Shown here: positions 42,002 through 51,750 of the stretch, piece after piece | How positions within the stretch are numbered: position 1 is the first letter of the stretch | Layout of the letters: each line of letters begins with the position of its first letter | Assembly: GCA_003170475.1 (NCBI GenBank) | Contig: PMZI01000013.1 | Coordinates: forward strand, 34,886-98,885 | Source of the DNA: Ignavibacteriota bacterium | GTDB taxonomy: Bacteria; Bacteroidota; Ignavibacteria; UBA10030 | Reading direction: 5' to 3' | Length of the DNA stretch: 64,000 nucleotides | Translations under genes and position numbers: made by a program | The notes under the pieces: model-generated | What the model was told of the DNA's origin: nothing | What the model saw: the letters and a program-made list of their open reading frames with translations, nothing else | Database searches by the model: none

Positions 42002-44566
42002 TTATCGGACGATGACGAGCTTCTTGATCGTCTTCTCACCAGTGTCTTTGTTTTCAAATACAACGATGTAGATACCGCTCACGACGACCTGGTTTGCCGA
42101 CGTGATGGAATTCCAGTATGCATCACCGGTACCATCATTGTGAACTATCTGCTTTATGAGCTCGCCGAGCTCGGTGTAGATGCTGATCAAGCAGTTGCCC
42201 GGGATATTGAAGAACGCAATCTTGTCGGGTTCACTAGGGAATCTGAGTGAGTTCTCGCTGGATGAAATGACGTATGGGTTGGGTGCGATGCGTATCGCGT
42301 CACTCGGTTTCGAGTACGGGTTTACTATATCTACCGGCACATTTTGCCGCTGGCCATTCAGAAACATTTGGAGCACGCTCTGTGCCTGGACATCGTACGC
42401 CTGCAGTTTGATGGCCACCGATGCCACTCCCGTTGTATCGAAAACCATTTTGACAAATTTTTTGCTTCCAACTGCTGCATTGTGAAAATCCAACGGCACT
42501 GCGGTGCTGGGAGCAGCGATAACCGTCCTTTCCCCATTTCGCTTCAACAGTACAACGGTCACGTTGGTGATGACGAAGCCCGTGGTTTTTCCGCCAAGGT
42601 TGTCGACGTAGTCAAACTCTATGTTGTTGGTATCCGGGGCTGACTTGATCGCTGACACCCCGGCCGTTACGAGTGCTTCTTGCGGTGGCGGTCCGGCGGG
42701 ACGCTTCAACGTCGCGGGATCGTACGTGCGAGTGTAGAACAAATTGCTCTCAAGTCCCTGAGGCGCCGCGGGTGTTCGCGTAGCGGCATCGCCGGCAAAC
42801 GAGTTTCCGAACGATGTGATATAATAGTAGTACGAGACTCCCCGGATGGCAGAGACGTCGTTGAAGGTGTATGTCTTGGTTGCATCATACTTCACATTGG
42901 GATCGCTGGGTTTCGTCCCGCCGCACTGATAGACCAGGTGATAGGCGCTGTCTGCCCGGCCGGTCGCACGATATACCTTATATCCAGCGAATCCATTTGC
43001 GGTTTCATTCTTGTTCGGATCCCAGGTCAAGGCGATTCGGTCGCCGCCGCCACGTACGTTGAATGTTGCAGGTGGAAATGGCGGTTTGGGGATGTTGAAG
43101 CCGGAATTGAAGTTGGCGACCGCCCGTCTCATCGTTTCAAACAATCTCAGTCGACCATTAAGCACGGAATCGTTCTTAGCCTGAGTGGTGATCGTTCCAC
43201 GTTTGTACTGCAAGCCGACGCTGACGCCTTCGTCAAATGTCAGACCGTTCACGCCTTCCGCCCAAACGATCCTCACGCTTTGGTTCGGGGCGATCGTATA
43301 GGGACCGTAGCCCGATCCATGCGACCATCCGCCCGGAGCGCCGTCGCCGATATTGCCCATCACCGCCTGCTGGTCAAATTTCCCGTCAGGAACAACGAGC
43401 CATGCCTGGCGCGGAGCGTGTCCTTCTGTCATCTTCGAATACTGGTCGTTCATTTGAGATTGATTGAACTGCTTGTCGGCGTTTGACGTCATCGGAGCGT
43501 CAGAAGCCAGAAAACTTGTGGTCGATGGCTGATTGGGGTCGTTCGAGAAGTCTGTGGCAGACTTCGAGGCATAGATCGGGCCGTTCCCGGCGATCTGTGG
43601 ACCGGCGATCCGCCAGTTGGTGTCTGCAGCTTGGATGTAGGTTGACACTCCCGAGATACCTGTGTTGAAAATTGGCTCACCGATATTGTCAAAGGTGTTC
43701 ACGCTTTGCTGGCTCCCTGACCCTGCAGCCGGTTTGGCGGCTGCATTGTGAAAGCCCAGCCATGTGAACAAGAGCTTGACATCATTCTCGGACGACGGGA
43801 TCAAACTGTTGTTCTTGTCGGGTGCAAATCCCCGGGCATCGTTCATGGAGTTGATTCCCCATCGCGCGGAGTTGTTGACCTCATATCCCGGTCCGGGTCC
43901 TCCCGGAGCATAACGGAACTGCCAGTAGAACATCACTCCCGTCAGTGTCTTTGCGGGGAGGGGGGGAGTGAGATCAGGATTACCGGTGTTGGTGAACGTG
44001 TAATCCATGATATGGTAATTGTCGTGATACTGCTGGCTGAACGCGTAGATTCTGCGCTCAATCGTCAAGCCGAGAACCGTCGTCGTTTTGTTGTAGATCA
44101 TCCGGTCCGACTTCAGCGTATCAGTCACGGCTTTGATATCTTCCGGGTTGGCGAACGAAGGGCTGCCGTCCACGAAGACCCGCGGCGGGTCGAACTGGGC
44201 GTACACATCAAACGTCTTCGGAAAGAATTCATTGTCGCCAAGCCACCGTGGTCCGACGACGATGACCTTGGGATTCCAGGTAGTGCCCGTGTTGTCTGTA
44301 AAATTTGTGGCGCCGATCCAGAATCCTTTTGCAGCCTGACCGTCGGTACGGTTCACCAATGCCGGCCAACGCAAACCATACTGCTGTTCGAGAACGTTCC
44401 CCTCTTCCGCTTCTGACCCTTTTTCTGAATACCAATTATGAAGAGAACCGACCTGAAGCCACTTGGTCTGCCCCTGAGCCTGAGCCTGGTCGCTCATGAC
44501 CAGCAGGAGGAAGGCTGTCGCAGTGAGGAAGAAGCACATCGTTGTTATTTTCATACGCTTGTTCAT
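42002..44566 (-). CDS. large secreted protein with FN3 domain and sorting-like C-terminus (cassette B)
   Basis: This 854-residue exported protein has a signal peptide (FFLTATAFLLLVMSDQAQA), an unrecognised aromatic-rich body (about 30-500), a fibronectin-III-like domain (about 505-610, DRIALTWDPNKNE), a beta-rich linker, and a C-terminal domain (APNPYVISS..., ISIYTELGELIKQIVH, VSGIYIVVFENKD) like that of the 29783-31906 protein. It resembles the T9SS sorting fold with a different consensus. Homologous in layout, not closely in sequence, to the cassette A protein. Start has GAGGATCC. Confidence 0.82.
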   Translation of the reverse strand: MNKRMKITTMCFFLTATAFLLLVMSDQAQAQGQTKWLQVGSLHNWYSEKGSEAEEGNVLEQQYGLRWPALVNRTDGQAAKGFWIGATNFTDNTGTTWNPKVIVVGPRWLGDNEFFPKTFDVYAQFDPPRVFVDGSPSFANPEDIKAVTDTLKSDRMIYNKTTTVLGLTIERRIYAFSQQYHDNYHIMDYTFTNTGNPDLTPPLPAKTLTGVMFYWQFRYAPGGPGPGYEVNNSARWGINSMNDARGFAPDKNNSLIPSSENDVKLLFTWLGFHNAAAKPAAGSGSQQSVNTFDNIGEPIFNTGISGVSTYIQAADTNWRIAGPQIAGNGPIYASKSATDFSNDPNQPSTTSFLASDAPMTSNADKQFNQSQMNDQYSKMTEGHAPRQAWLVVPDGKFDQQAVMGNIGDGAPGGWSHGSGYGPYTIAPNQSVRIVWAEGVNGLTFDEGVSVGLQYKRGTITTQAKNDSVLNGRLRLFETMRRAVANFNSGFNIPKPPFPPATFNVRGGGDRIALTWDPNKNETANGFAGYKVYRATGRADSAYHLVYQCGGTKPSDPNVKYDATKTYTFNDVSAIRGVSYYYYITSFGNSFAGDAATRTPAAPQGLESNLFYTRTYDPATLKRPAGPPPQEALVTAGVSAIKSAPDTNNIEFDYVDNLGGKTTGFVITNVTVVLLKRNGERTVIAAPSTAVPLDFHNAAVGSKKFVKMVFDTTGVASVAIKLQAYDVQAQSVLQMFLNGQRQNVPVDIVNPYSKPSDAIRIAPNPYVISSSENSLRFPSEPDKIAFFNIPGNCLISIYTELGELIKQIVHNDGTGDAYWNSITSANQVVVSGIYIVVFENKDTGEKTIKKLVIVR

Positions 44567-44639
44567 AGGATCCTCATTATACTGATACGCACGTCAAGAA
44601 TTTTCGTGTCTCTTCAATTCCCACTGTATTTGCCACAAG

Positions 44640-44728
44640 GGCACTAAGGCGCGAAGAAAAATATCTTAATACAATTGCGTTTAACAGAGCTTTGTGACTT
44701 CGTGTCTTGGTGGCAAGGTCCTTCATCT
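44640..44728. repeat. cytosine/adenine-rich CACGAAG-type intergenic repeat
   Basis: The gap between the receptor and FN3 genes holds GGCACTAAGGCGCGAAG and, inverted, CTTCGTGTCTTGGTGGCAAGG. A related stretch occurs near 51636-51725. It looks like a dispersed repeat. Confidence 0.5.
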
Positions 44729-47700
44729 CTAGAAAACGTCGAATGACATTCTTAAACCGAAATAAAAATCACGCGGGTTCAGGAAATTCCACCAATCCTG
44801 TGTCGGCATGTGGATATAGGCTTTGTCTTTCAGTACTCTGTCCACTTCAGCCTGGTCCGCTTGCTGCCACGCACCGTTTACCCATCGAAGGTATGTCTGA
44901 CTCGTGTATTCGTAATAGATCGGCGAGGCATACTTGGTAGCAACCTCAGTACGGTTCTTCATGAAGACCATGGGCTGATACGCAACGCCGGCTGCACGAT
45001 AGTCACCCGGAGTGTCGTTTCCTGGGATGTCTCCGTAGTACTGATTGAACGAATCCGGCAAGTGCAGGGATTTCATGTATCGGTCGTAGTCCGTTCCGTC
45101 CACAAATCCATAGGTCGTCAACTGCTTGAGATTCAGAACGTTGTTGACATCCATGAAGAGCATGAGATTGACCCGGTCAAACAGGTTGAAGGTCTTGCTC
45201 AGTCGGAGGTCCAGGCCGTACTGGTCTTTCCACTGGAGGTTGTTCGAAACTCCGGGGAATGATCCACCGCCGACATACGTAAAGTAGAAGCCGGCGCTAT
45301 AGTTGGCCAGAATGCTGAGGCGCCAGTCTGCGAGAGGATTGATGCCGGCCATCTTCGGACCGAAGTTTTCCGGCGTGAACACGTCGATGTTCGCTCGGGC
45401 ATACGGCTGGGGAATTGGCTTTGTCTGAACCGGGTTGGTGCGCTCGTAGTTTCGCTGGTCGACGGCGTTCTGATAGTTGACGTCCCATCCGAAGTGTCCG
45501 TAGGTGCTCACCATGTACGTGTAGTTCACGAAGCCCTGAATCCAGTTTCCGCGGTTCTTCCTGAGCGTGATTTCGAAGCCTCGGATATCTTCGTAGAGAT
45601 TGGCTGTGGAGACCGTGTAATCCGGCGTGTTATTGTAGCCAATGTACTCGAATTGGATTCGCTCATTGCTGATATCTTTGTAGTAGGCTGCAATGCGCAG
45701 GAGGAACTGGTCCGCAATATTGTTTTCAAATCCCAACTCGTACGCTACGGTTTTCTCGAGCGGGAGATTGGGGTCCGCCAGGCGGACGATATTCGATGTG
45801 GCGGTTTCATGCCTGACCAGGAACTGATTCTCCGGTGTTGGAATCGAACGGAAGTGCCCGTAATTGAAATAAAGTTTTGCGTTCTCCGTAATGGGGAAAG
45901 CCACGTTCACCCGGGGCATCACGTTGGTGATGTACTTGGTTGGCTGCGTCTGCAGCGATGTGTCGATTCCGAACGACTGCGCGCCGCGGAAGAGCTGCGT
46001 GTAGGGATCGTAGACATACCATTCTCCGCCGGCGTGTGACATGGCAATCCGGACGCCAGCGTCAACGATCATGCCTTCGAATTCCAGTTTGTCCTTTACA
46101 TACGCTTCCATTCGGATGGGGTAGGTTTCCCATTGCGACAGTGATCTGCCTGTGGCAAGTACAAGGTCAACGGAACCATAGTTGACTGCGTTGTCCGTGT
46201 AGCCGAACTCAACACCACCTTTGAATTCGTTGAACCGGTCCAGCTGGCTGGTCAGGTCAAACTTCGCGGTATAGGTGGTAATCTTGCTGCTGTCACGTGC
46301 ATTGCTCATGCCGACTCCCATGCGCATGCCGTCGATGCCCGTGAGGGATGTAACGCCGGGATTCGGGAAGAACCCGTAGGGTGCTTCGTCTAGAAGGTAG
46401 CTGTTCCCGAACAAGTTGACCCGCGATGTGTCGCGCGTCCTGCCGGGGTTAGTGCTGTACTGAGAAGAGAACCTCTGGGCCAGCACTTCGTAAAACGTTG
46501 TCGGGCTGAGAACATGGGAAAGTTTGACGCCGATGATCTGGCGGTTGACGCTATTGGGGGCCCAGTAATCTGTCGTGAATAACCGTGTGTCAATGTAGCT
46601 CACGCGGTTCATAACGTTGCCTTCACTTGCCGCGGAACCAAAGCTCCCATAGACACCCGTCTGGTTGATATCGACGGATTCATTTCGTCCGACGGTTCCT
46701 TCAACCATTAACTTCATGGTCTTTGTAAGGTCGGAAGTGACTTTCAGCGTCGTGCTGTAGTCGCTGTAGCCGTCGCGTGAAAGCGGAACAGCGAACTCGG
46801 CGTTCTGGCTTCGGAATGACGCGTAGAACCGCAGGTTCCCCAGATCTTCGCCTCCGGGAACAGGCCCGCCAAGGCCGAAGTCGATGTCGTAATCAGGCTT
46901 TGTAATGTCAAAATTCTTCCTGTGCTGCCACTTCCATACTTCCTGCGCCGCCGCAGGCGTCAAGTCGTTTGTCGGATCGGCGTCTTTGAGCAAAGAAGCC
47001 GAGACGGCGTTCCAGCCGCCGAAGTTCGCGTACTGTTCCTGCATCCATGGATCCCAGGCTCCGCTGTTGGTCCCTGTCATTGCCACGGCAGGATCCAGGA
47101 ACGGGCGCACCCAGTATGAATTCGCATCGTTGGGAGAAATTCCAAAGTACTTCTTTGTCGGTGGCGAGATGCGCGCCTGGAATCCGACCGAGTACTTTTT
47201 CGTATTTCCTTCCTTTGTAACGACGTTGATAACGCCAGAACGGATGTTGCCATATTCCGCACTGAAACCGCCGGTCTGAATCTGGAATTCCTGAACTGCG
47301 AGAAGGCTGATTGCGGTGTAAGGCTGATTATTGCGTTCATCCTTCATCGTCAGGCCGTCAGCCATGAAAGCGGTCTGTTCAGAACCGCCGCCACGGACCT
47401 GGAGTCCCTGCACGCCAGCCTCGAGTCCGATGATGCTGGAAACCTGGCTTACCGGCAGATTCTCGACTTCCTTTGCCGTGATGTTTGCGCGACTTGCCGC
47501 CACGTCTCGTTCAACGATCGGTCGGCTGGCGATGATGACCACTTCCTGTGCCTGGATGGCCTGTTCGCCGAGTCTGAAGTCAAGGGTGGTCGTTTGGTTG
47601 ATGTTCACCTTGACATTCGACTGTGTCGAAGGGGTATAGCCGACGATTGAGGCGCGAACCCTGTATGTTCCCGGAGGAACACTCAGGATCGTGAAGAAAC

Positions 47701-47875
47701 CCTCGACGTCAGAAGAGGCTCCCTGTTGAGTGCCTTCAATGGTGACGTTTGCGCCAACGAGAGCTTCGCCCGTCCGTGCATCGACTACTTTTCCAGCTAT
47801 CTTGCCTGTTTGTGCGAAGGCTGTTGTCGCTGAAAAAAGGAGTACAAGGCAAAAGAGGTATCTAACGGACTTCAT
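44729..47875 (-). CDS. TonB-dependent receptor (cassette B)
   Basis: This 1048-residue receptor has a signal peptide (LFCLVLLFSATTAFAQ), a carboxypeptidase-regulatory-like domain (about 24-105, IAGKVVDARTGEALVGANV), a plug (about 110-215, RGGGSEQTAFMADGLTMKDE, AEYGNIRSGVINVVTKEG) and a barrel ending in Phe. Same layout as the cassette A receptor, and no SusD is adjacent. Ribosome-binding site AGGAGA. It opens the cassette B operon and is predicted to import an unidentified large substrate. Confidence 0.93.
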   Translation of the reverse strand: MKSVRYLFCLVLLFSATTAFAQTGKIAGKVVDARTGEALVGANVTIEGTQQGASSDVEGFFTILSVPPGTYRVRASIVGYTPSTQSNVKVNINQTTTLDFRLGEQAIQAQEVVIIASRPIVERDVAASRANITAKEVENLPVSQVSSIIGLEAGVQGLQVRGGGSEQTAFMADGLTMKDERNNQPYTAISLLAVQEFQIQTGGFSAEYGNIRSGVINVVTKEGNTKKYSVGFQARISPPTKKYFGISPNDANSYWVRPFLDPAVAMTGTNSGAWDPWMQEQYANFGGWNAVSASLLKDADPTNDLTPAAAQEVWKWQHRKNFDITKPDYDIDFGLGGPVPGGEDLGNLRFYASFRSQNAEFAVPLSRDGYSDYSTTLKVTSDLTKTMKLMVEGTVGRNESVDINQTGVYGSFGSAASEGNVMNRVSYIDTRLFTTDYWAPNSVNRQIIGVKLSHVLSPTTFYEVLAQRFSSQYSTNPGRTRDTSRVNLFGNSYLLDEAPYGFFPNPGVTSLTGIDGMRMGVGMSNARDSSKITTYTAKFDLTSQLDRFNEFKGGVEFGYTDNAVNYGSVDLVLATGRSLSQWETYPIRMEAYVKDKLEFEGMIVDAGVRIAMSHAGGEWYVYDPYTQLFRGAQSFGIDTSLQTQPTKYITNVMPRVNVAFPITENAKLYFNYGHFRSIPTPENQFLVRHETATSNIVRLADPNLPLEKTVAYELGFENNIADQFLLRIAAYYKDISNERIQFEYIGYNNTPDYTVSTANLYEDIRGFEITLRKNRGNWIQGFVNYTYMVSTYGHFGWDVNYQNAVDQRNYERTNPVQTKPIPQPYARANIDVFTPENFGPKMAGINPLADWRLSILANYSAGFYFTYVGGGSFPGVSNNLQWKDQYGLDLRLSKTFNLFDRVNLMLFMDVNNVLNLKQLTTYGFVDGTDYDRYMKSLHLPDSFNQYYGDIPGNDTPGDYRAAGVAYQPMVFMKNRTEVATKYASPIYYEYTSQTYLRWVNGAWQQADQAEVDRVLKDKAYIHMPTQDWWNFLNPRDFYFGLRMSFDVF

Positions 47876-48324
47876 AACATTATCTCCTGATACAATTTAA
47901 GAATCGATAAAGGTAGAATCCGGAAAGGGGGGAAGAAGATGCAGCATGAGTTCCACGCCTGCAAGAGTGAGAGAAAAACCTGCGAGGAATATTGAAAAAG
48001 TTCGGCAGTATGTCAAGTCAAATGAGACACTGTTGCCGTAAAGTAATTTATCATAAAATGGAATGATTGCGGCACAAACCTGCACGATTTGCACGCGGAT
48101 TACCTCATGGCTTTTTCATGTTAGGATGGAGTCCCTGACACCGAAAACGTCTTTCAACTTAACCGGTTTTCTTTGGCGTCAAGAACCATTAATCCATAGG
48201 AGCCCCGTCTGCCTCATGAAATCACAATAGGCGGACAGGCTTTGTGCCTGACACTGTGTCAGATGATTGGAGGTGAAATGAAGAGTGAGGATGCGGACCC
48301 TGTGACGCCTCGGGCAGGCAACGC

Positions 48325-48374
48325 AGAAGTCCGTCTTCAATAAGAGCACGATCCGGGAAAGAAGACGGACTTCT
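48325..48374. repeat. AGAAGTCCGTCTTC inverted repeat
   Basis: AGAAGTCCGTCTTC (48325-48338) is the perfect reverse complement of GAAGACGGACTTCT (48361-48374), with a 22-base centre. Same family as 8703-8747. Confidence 0.8.
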
Positions 48375-48406
48375 TACCTTGTGTGGATGTCCAATAGGTC
48401 GCGTCT

Positions 48407-48479
48407 GTCATTTCGAAGGAGAGAAGCGACTGAGAAATCTGAACAAAATGAAAGATTTCTCCCTGCGGTCGAAATGACA
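48407..48479. repeat. GTCATTTCGA inverted repeat
   Basis: GTCATTTCGA (48407-48416) and TCGAAATGAC (48470-48479) bracket an inner pair GAGAAATCT/AGATTTCTC. The 16-base string AAGCGACTGAGAAATC (48424-48439) is repeated at 33638-33653. Confidence 0.75.
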
Positions 48480-48624
48480 TCGACACTTTCTAGACAACCT
48501 CGCGAGAACCTCCCTCGGTGATGGCACGTCAAGGTCCTAGACCGGGAGGCGAGTTCTATAAAAAGAGGAGGTGGGCTGCGAAAAATAATCGGGTGGGATG
48601 TGCGAGGTTGTTCTTTTTGTTTTC

Positions 48625-50232
48625 TCAGTTCTTTTGAGATTCGTCAACCTGCCCTTCCTGGAGCCTCTCCTCATAAGCGACTTTATATTGCCGGACACCT
48701 TCAAAGAGAGCCTCTGCGATCTTCTTCTGTCCTTCGATGCTGTGGAGAACTTTTTCTTCTTTTCGATTTGAAAGATAGCCGGTTTCGACGAGCACGTTGG
48801 GCATCGATGCTCCGACGAGGACATAGAATCCGGCCTGCTTGACGCCGCTGTTCTGGATCTTCAGCCTGTCTGCCATGATCGCTGAGGCTTTCTCGGCAAA
48901 CAGCTCGCTGTATTTCATATACGCGCTTTGGCGCATCGTCAGGAGGATGAAAAATTCCTCGGTCAATTCTTCATATCGGTCCTTGTTGTCCTCGAACTCG
49001 ATCGCCTGGTTTTCTTTAGCTGCGATGTCGATGGCATTCTGAGTTTTGCCCGGCCTCAAAAGATAAATCTCGAATCCGTTCGCAGGCGAAGGCTTCCGTT
49101 CCGTTGAATTGCAGTGGATGCTGATGAACAACTTCCCATTTGCGTCGTTCGCGATCCTTCCACGCTGATAGAGTTCGATGAAGGTATCATTCGATCGGGT
49201 ATAGACCACCTTGACGTCTTTCAGATTCTCCTCGATCAACTTCCCAAGCTTCAGTGCCACCCCGAGAGCGACATCCTTTTCCCGGGTGCCGGTGACGCCG
49301 ATGGTTCCGGGGTCCTTTCCCCCGTGACCGGCATCGATGACGATGACATCGAGTTTCGCTCGTCCGCGTTGCACCTGGAGCTTGTCACGCAGCGAATCCT
49401 GTTTGGCCTCTCGTGCTCTCCTCTCTGCCTCCGCTTTGTCCATCGAGCTCTTTGTGTGAAGAGCCAGGAGGAGGTTATCCGTCTGAGTATCGACCACCGG
49501 GTCTGCCTGCGCGATATCTGGTGATACCTGAAATGTCAGCTGGACTGATGCAGGATACTGAAAAACCACAATCTTCCTGATGATATCATTGGTCTTGAAT
49601 TTGCTGAGGGCGACCGTGTCCGCTTCCGCCGCATCGACGGTGACGTACAGCCAGCCGTTTCGCAAGATCGTATCGAAGTACCCGAGCTTTCTCGTTGCCT
49701 TGATGGTGAGAAGATACCCGTTGGAGCGGGTTTCGATGCCGACGCCGGTGATGTCGAATCGCGAGGCCGTCACCGCCGGCTCCCGCGCGATCACGCGTGA
49801 CTCTGCCGTTAAGAGAACACCGCTTGGAGCGAGCCGCTCAAGCACGGCGATGAATTCAGAGGCCGGGGCATAGTAAAGACTATCAAGAAACAGGATGCTC
49901 TCCTGAAGTTGCACGACGGAGGAAGTGCTCGTTGCGACATCGGTGATAACGAGGAAGGGATTTCGCGCCGTGGCTTTCACTCGGTGATTGGGGAGTCGAA
50001 GTTCGATCTTCCGTCGTTCGGCGTTGTTCACCCAGGGATAGGAAAGCGCAGCTGCAAAGTCGCGCACGGAAACGTACGCAACGCCCGAACGATCAAAGCC
50101 ATTCACCGAAGTGATGCGGTCTCCCACCTGGACGCGGAGAGAAATGTGCTGCGCAATGACGGGGGATGCAACGGTGAAGCAAGAAAGAAGAAGGGCTGCT
50201 ATGAGAAAACGACGGTCGCGCTGAGTGGCCAT
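48625..50232 (-). CDS. N-acetylmuramoyl-L-alanine amidase with AMIN-like N-terminus
   Basis: This 535-residue exported amidase has a signal peptide (LIAALLLSCFTVASPVIAQ), an AMIN/copper-amine-oxidase-like N-terminal region (about 30-270) that localises such enzymes, and an Amidase_3 catalytic domain (about 300-515) with IDAGHGGKDPG, SIHCNST and VLVETGYLSN (catalytic Glu). It splits MurNAc-peptide bonds during septum or wall remodelling. No T9SS signal, unlike the amidase at 16298, so it is probably the housekeeping periplasmic enzyme. The start directly abuts the YajQ stop. Confidence 0.92.
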   Translation of the reverse strand: MATQRDRRFLIAALLLSCFTVASPVIAQHISLRVQVGDRITSVNGFDRSGVAYVSVRDFAAALSYPWVNNAERRKIELRLPNHRVKATARNPFLVITDVATSTSSVVQLQESILFLDSLYYAPASEFIAVLERLAPSGVLLTAESRVIAREPAVTASRFDITGVGIETRSNGYLLTIKATRKLGYFDTILRNGWLYVTVDAAEADTVALSKFKTNDIIRKIVVFQYPASVQLTFQVSPDIAQADPVVDTQTDNLLLALHTKSSMDKAEAERRAREAKQDSLRDKLQVQRGRAKLDVIVIDAGHGGKDPGTIGVTGTREKDVALGVALKLGKLIEENLKDVKVVYTRSNDTFIELYQRGRIANDANGKLFISIHCNSTERKPSPANGFEIYLLRPGKTQNAIDIAAKENQAIEFEDNKDRYEELTEEFFILLTMRQSAYMKYSELFAEKASAIMADRLKIQNSGVKQAGFYVLVGASMPNVLVETGYLSNRKEEKVLHSIEGQKKIAEALFEGVRQYKVAYEERLQEGQVDESQKN

Positions 50233-50730
50233 TTATCGATAGTTCGCAAATTGCACCGGGAATTTCAAATCGGCTTCACGCAGTATCTGCATCACTGCCT
50301 GAAGATCGTCTTTATCTTTCCCGCTGACACGAACCTGGTCTTCCATGATCTGCGCTTGCACCCGGATCTTTGAATCCTTGATCATTTTGACCACGAGGCG
50401 TGCGTCATCTTTGTTGATGCCGATGATAAGAGTAATGAGCTGGCGCACCGTTGAATTTGCCGCGGGTTCCAGCGCACCATAGCGCAGCGCCTTGAGCGAA
50501 ATACCGCGTTTGACGAGTTTCGATTGGAGGATATCGACAGTGCTCTTGACGTGAAATTCGTCGATGGAATGAATAGTGATCTGTTTCTCTTTTGAATTGA
50601 AATCGATCACCGTTTTGGAATCTTTGAAATCGTAGCGCTGGATGATCTCTTTGCGGGCTTGATTGAGAGCGTTATCCACTTCCTGCAGATTGACGTCAGA
50701 GACGATGTCGAACGAGTTCTGTTGTGCCAT
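50233..50730 (-). CDS. yajQ: YajQ-family nucleotide-binding protein
   Basis: This 165-residue cytosolic protein belongs to YajQ (DUF520), with the typical FDIVSDVNLQEVDNALNQARKEI start and KDKDDLQAVMQ, LKFPVQFANYR end. Some YajQ proteins bind cyclic di-GMP (family knowledge). ATG at 50730 gives the family length; an upstream extension is not used. It lies in one operon with the pilin-like gene upstream and the amidase downstream. Confidence 0.93.
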   Translation of the reverse strand: MAQQNSFDIVSDVNLQEVDNALNQARKEIIQRYDFKDSKTVIDFNSKEKQITIHSIDEFHVKSTVDILQSKLVKRGISLKALRYGALEPAANSTVRQLITLIIGINKDDARLVVKMIKDSKIRVQAQIMEDQVRVSGKDKDDLQAVMQILREADLKFPVQFANYR

Positions 50731-50735
50731 GAATG

Positions 50736-51125
50736 CTAATTGAGGATCTCGATATAGTTCCTTGGTTCCGTGATGCGGATCCTGACACGCACAGAATCTC
50801 CGTTGCTTGCAACAACTTTTCCCACGCCATCGATAATGCACTGGTCTTGCGATGCACTTTCGAGGTAGTATCGTGCGTTATTGTTTTCCGCCAATGGAAA
50901 GATCAGCCGCAAGGTGACGCCCGTGAAACTCTTATTGCCGCCTCCTTGCGTCGTTGGCTTCCAGTAGTATGCATGGGCTCGAGATGCGAATGCATTGAGA
51001 TCCGCCATGATCGCAGTTCGAGAGTTTTCGACAGCGTTCGCCTCGAACATCGAAATTCCCACAAAGATTGCAATTCCCACGAGGAGCACGCCCAGAATAA
51101 CGAGGAGTAGCTGTGTCTGTCCCAT
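50736..51125 (-). CDS. pilin-like membrane-anchored protein
   Basis: This 129-residue protein has an N-terminal hydrophobic helix (LLLVILGVLLVGIAIFVGISMF) followed by NAVENSRTAIMADLNAFASRAHAYYWKP, a pattern like type IV pilins and pseudopilins, but no canonical G-FTLIE prepilin cleavage site. The C-terminal part is beta-rich. Cell-surface or periplasmic, function unknown. It lies 5 bases before yajQ and is conserved with that pair as an operon here. Confidence 0.7.
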   Translation of the reverse strand: MGQTQLLLVILGVLLVGIAIFVGISMFEANAVENSRTAIMADLNAFASRAHAYYWKPTTQGGGNKSFTGVTLRLIFPLAENNNARYYLESASQDQCIIDGVGKVVASNGDSVRVRIRITEPRNYIEILN

Positions 51126-51750
51126 AGGTTAATCCATTTGACTGGTAGAAGAGTTCCCTCTGAAGGGGAGGGACGACGTACTACGAATATTTAGCAAGAT
51201 ACGTGCCGCGTACGCCTGATGAAATCTCGGGCGCTGTGGCAACAAATCACAAGCAAGGAATGCGAGTCGTCCGCAAAATTTTCCACCGACAAGTAAATTT
51301 GTAGCACGCCGGTGCCTGGGATGCGGTTATCCGCATCGATGCAGTAATATTGTCATTCTCAGTGAAAAAATCAATTGTCATACTCTGAAAGTAGTTTCAG
51401 GAGCGTTTCACGCTCTCTCAGGTCTGATTTCGCAATGAAAAGTGGGTTCATTGAGAGGTGGGGCTGCGTCGCGGGCGAGTTTGGCTCGTGAATGAAACGG
51501 ATCATTCAATTCGCTCACGGCGCTGGGGAGAGAAGACAAAAAAAACTCATCTGTCTCAATCTCATCCATTGGACCATTATGAGTCAGTGTATCATTTTGC
51601 TACAACCTGAGTTGAGGCCACCTCAACCATGTCACGCCACGAAGACACGGGGACGCAAACCACCCGAAAATGCAAAAAATGAATTCACTTCCTCAGTGGC
51701 TTGGTATCTTTGTGGCAGAACGAGGGCCTTCATCCGCATCTTTGGCCATA
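51126..51750. other. non-coding gap between ogg and the pilin-like gene
   Basis: This 625-base gap has no supportable gene. The region 51636-51725 holds a CACGAAGACACG-type repeat related to the one at 44640. An open frame on the + strand at 51492-51764 looks random and crosses the repeat. The promoters of the pilin-yajQ-amidase operon should lie just above 51125. Confidence 0.55.

Larger units (their letters stand above)
47876..48624. other. repeat-rich non-coding region upstream of cassette B
   Basis: Between the receptor gene and the amidase gene no credible gene is visible. It holds the inverted pair at 48325-48374 and the long inverted repeat at 48407-48479. The promoter of cassette B should lie just above 47875, but no clear consensus is seen. 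A 65-codon frame at 47897 on the minus strand is not called. Confidence 0.55.

Noticed and set aside
42680-43486. 268-codon + strand frame
   Set aside because: Antisense to the cassette B FN3 gene, with no domain signal.
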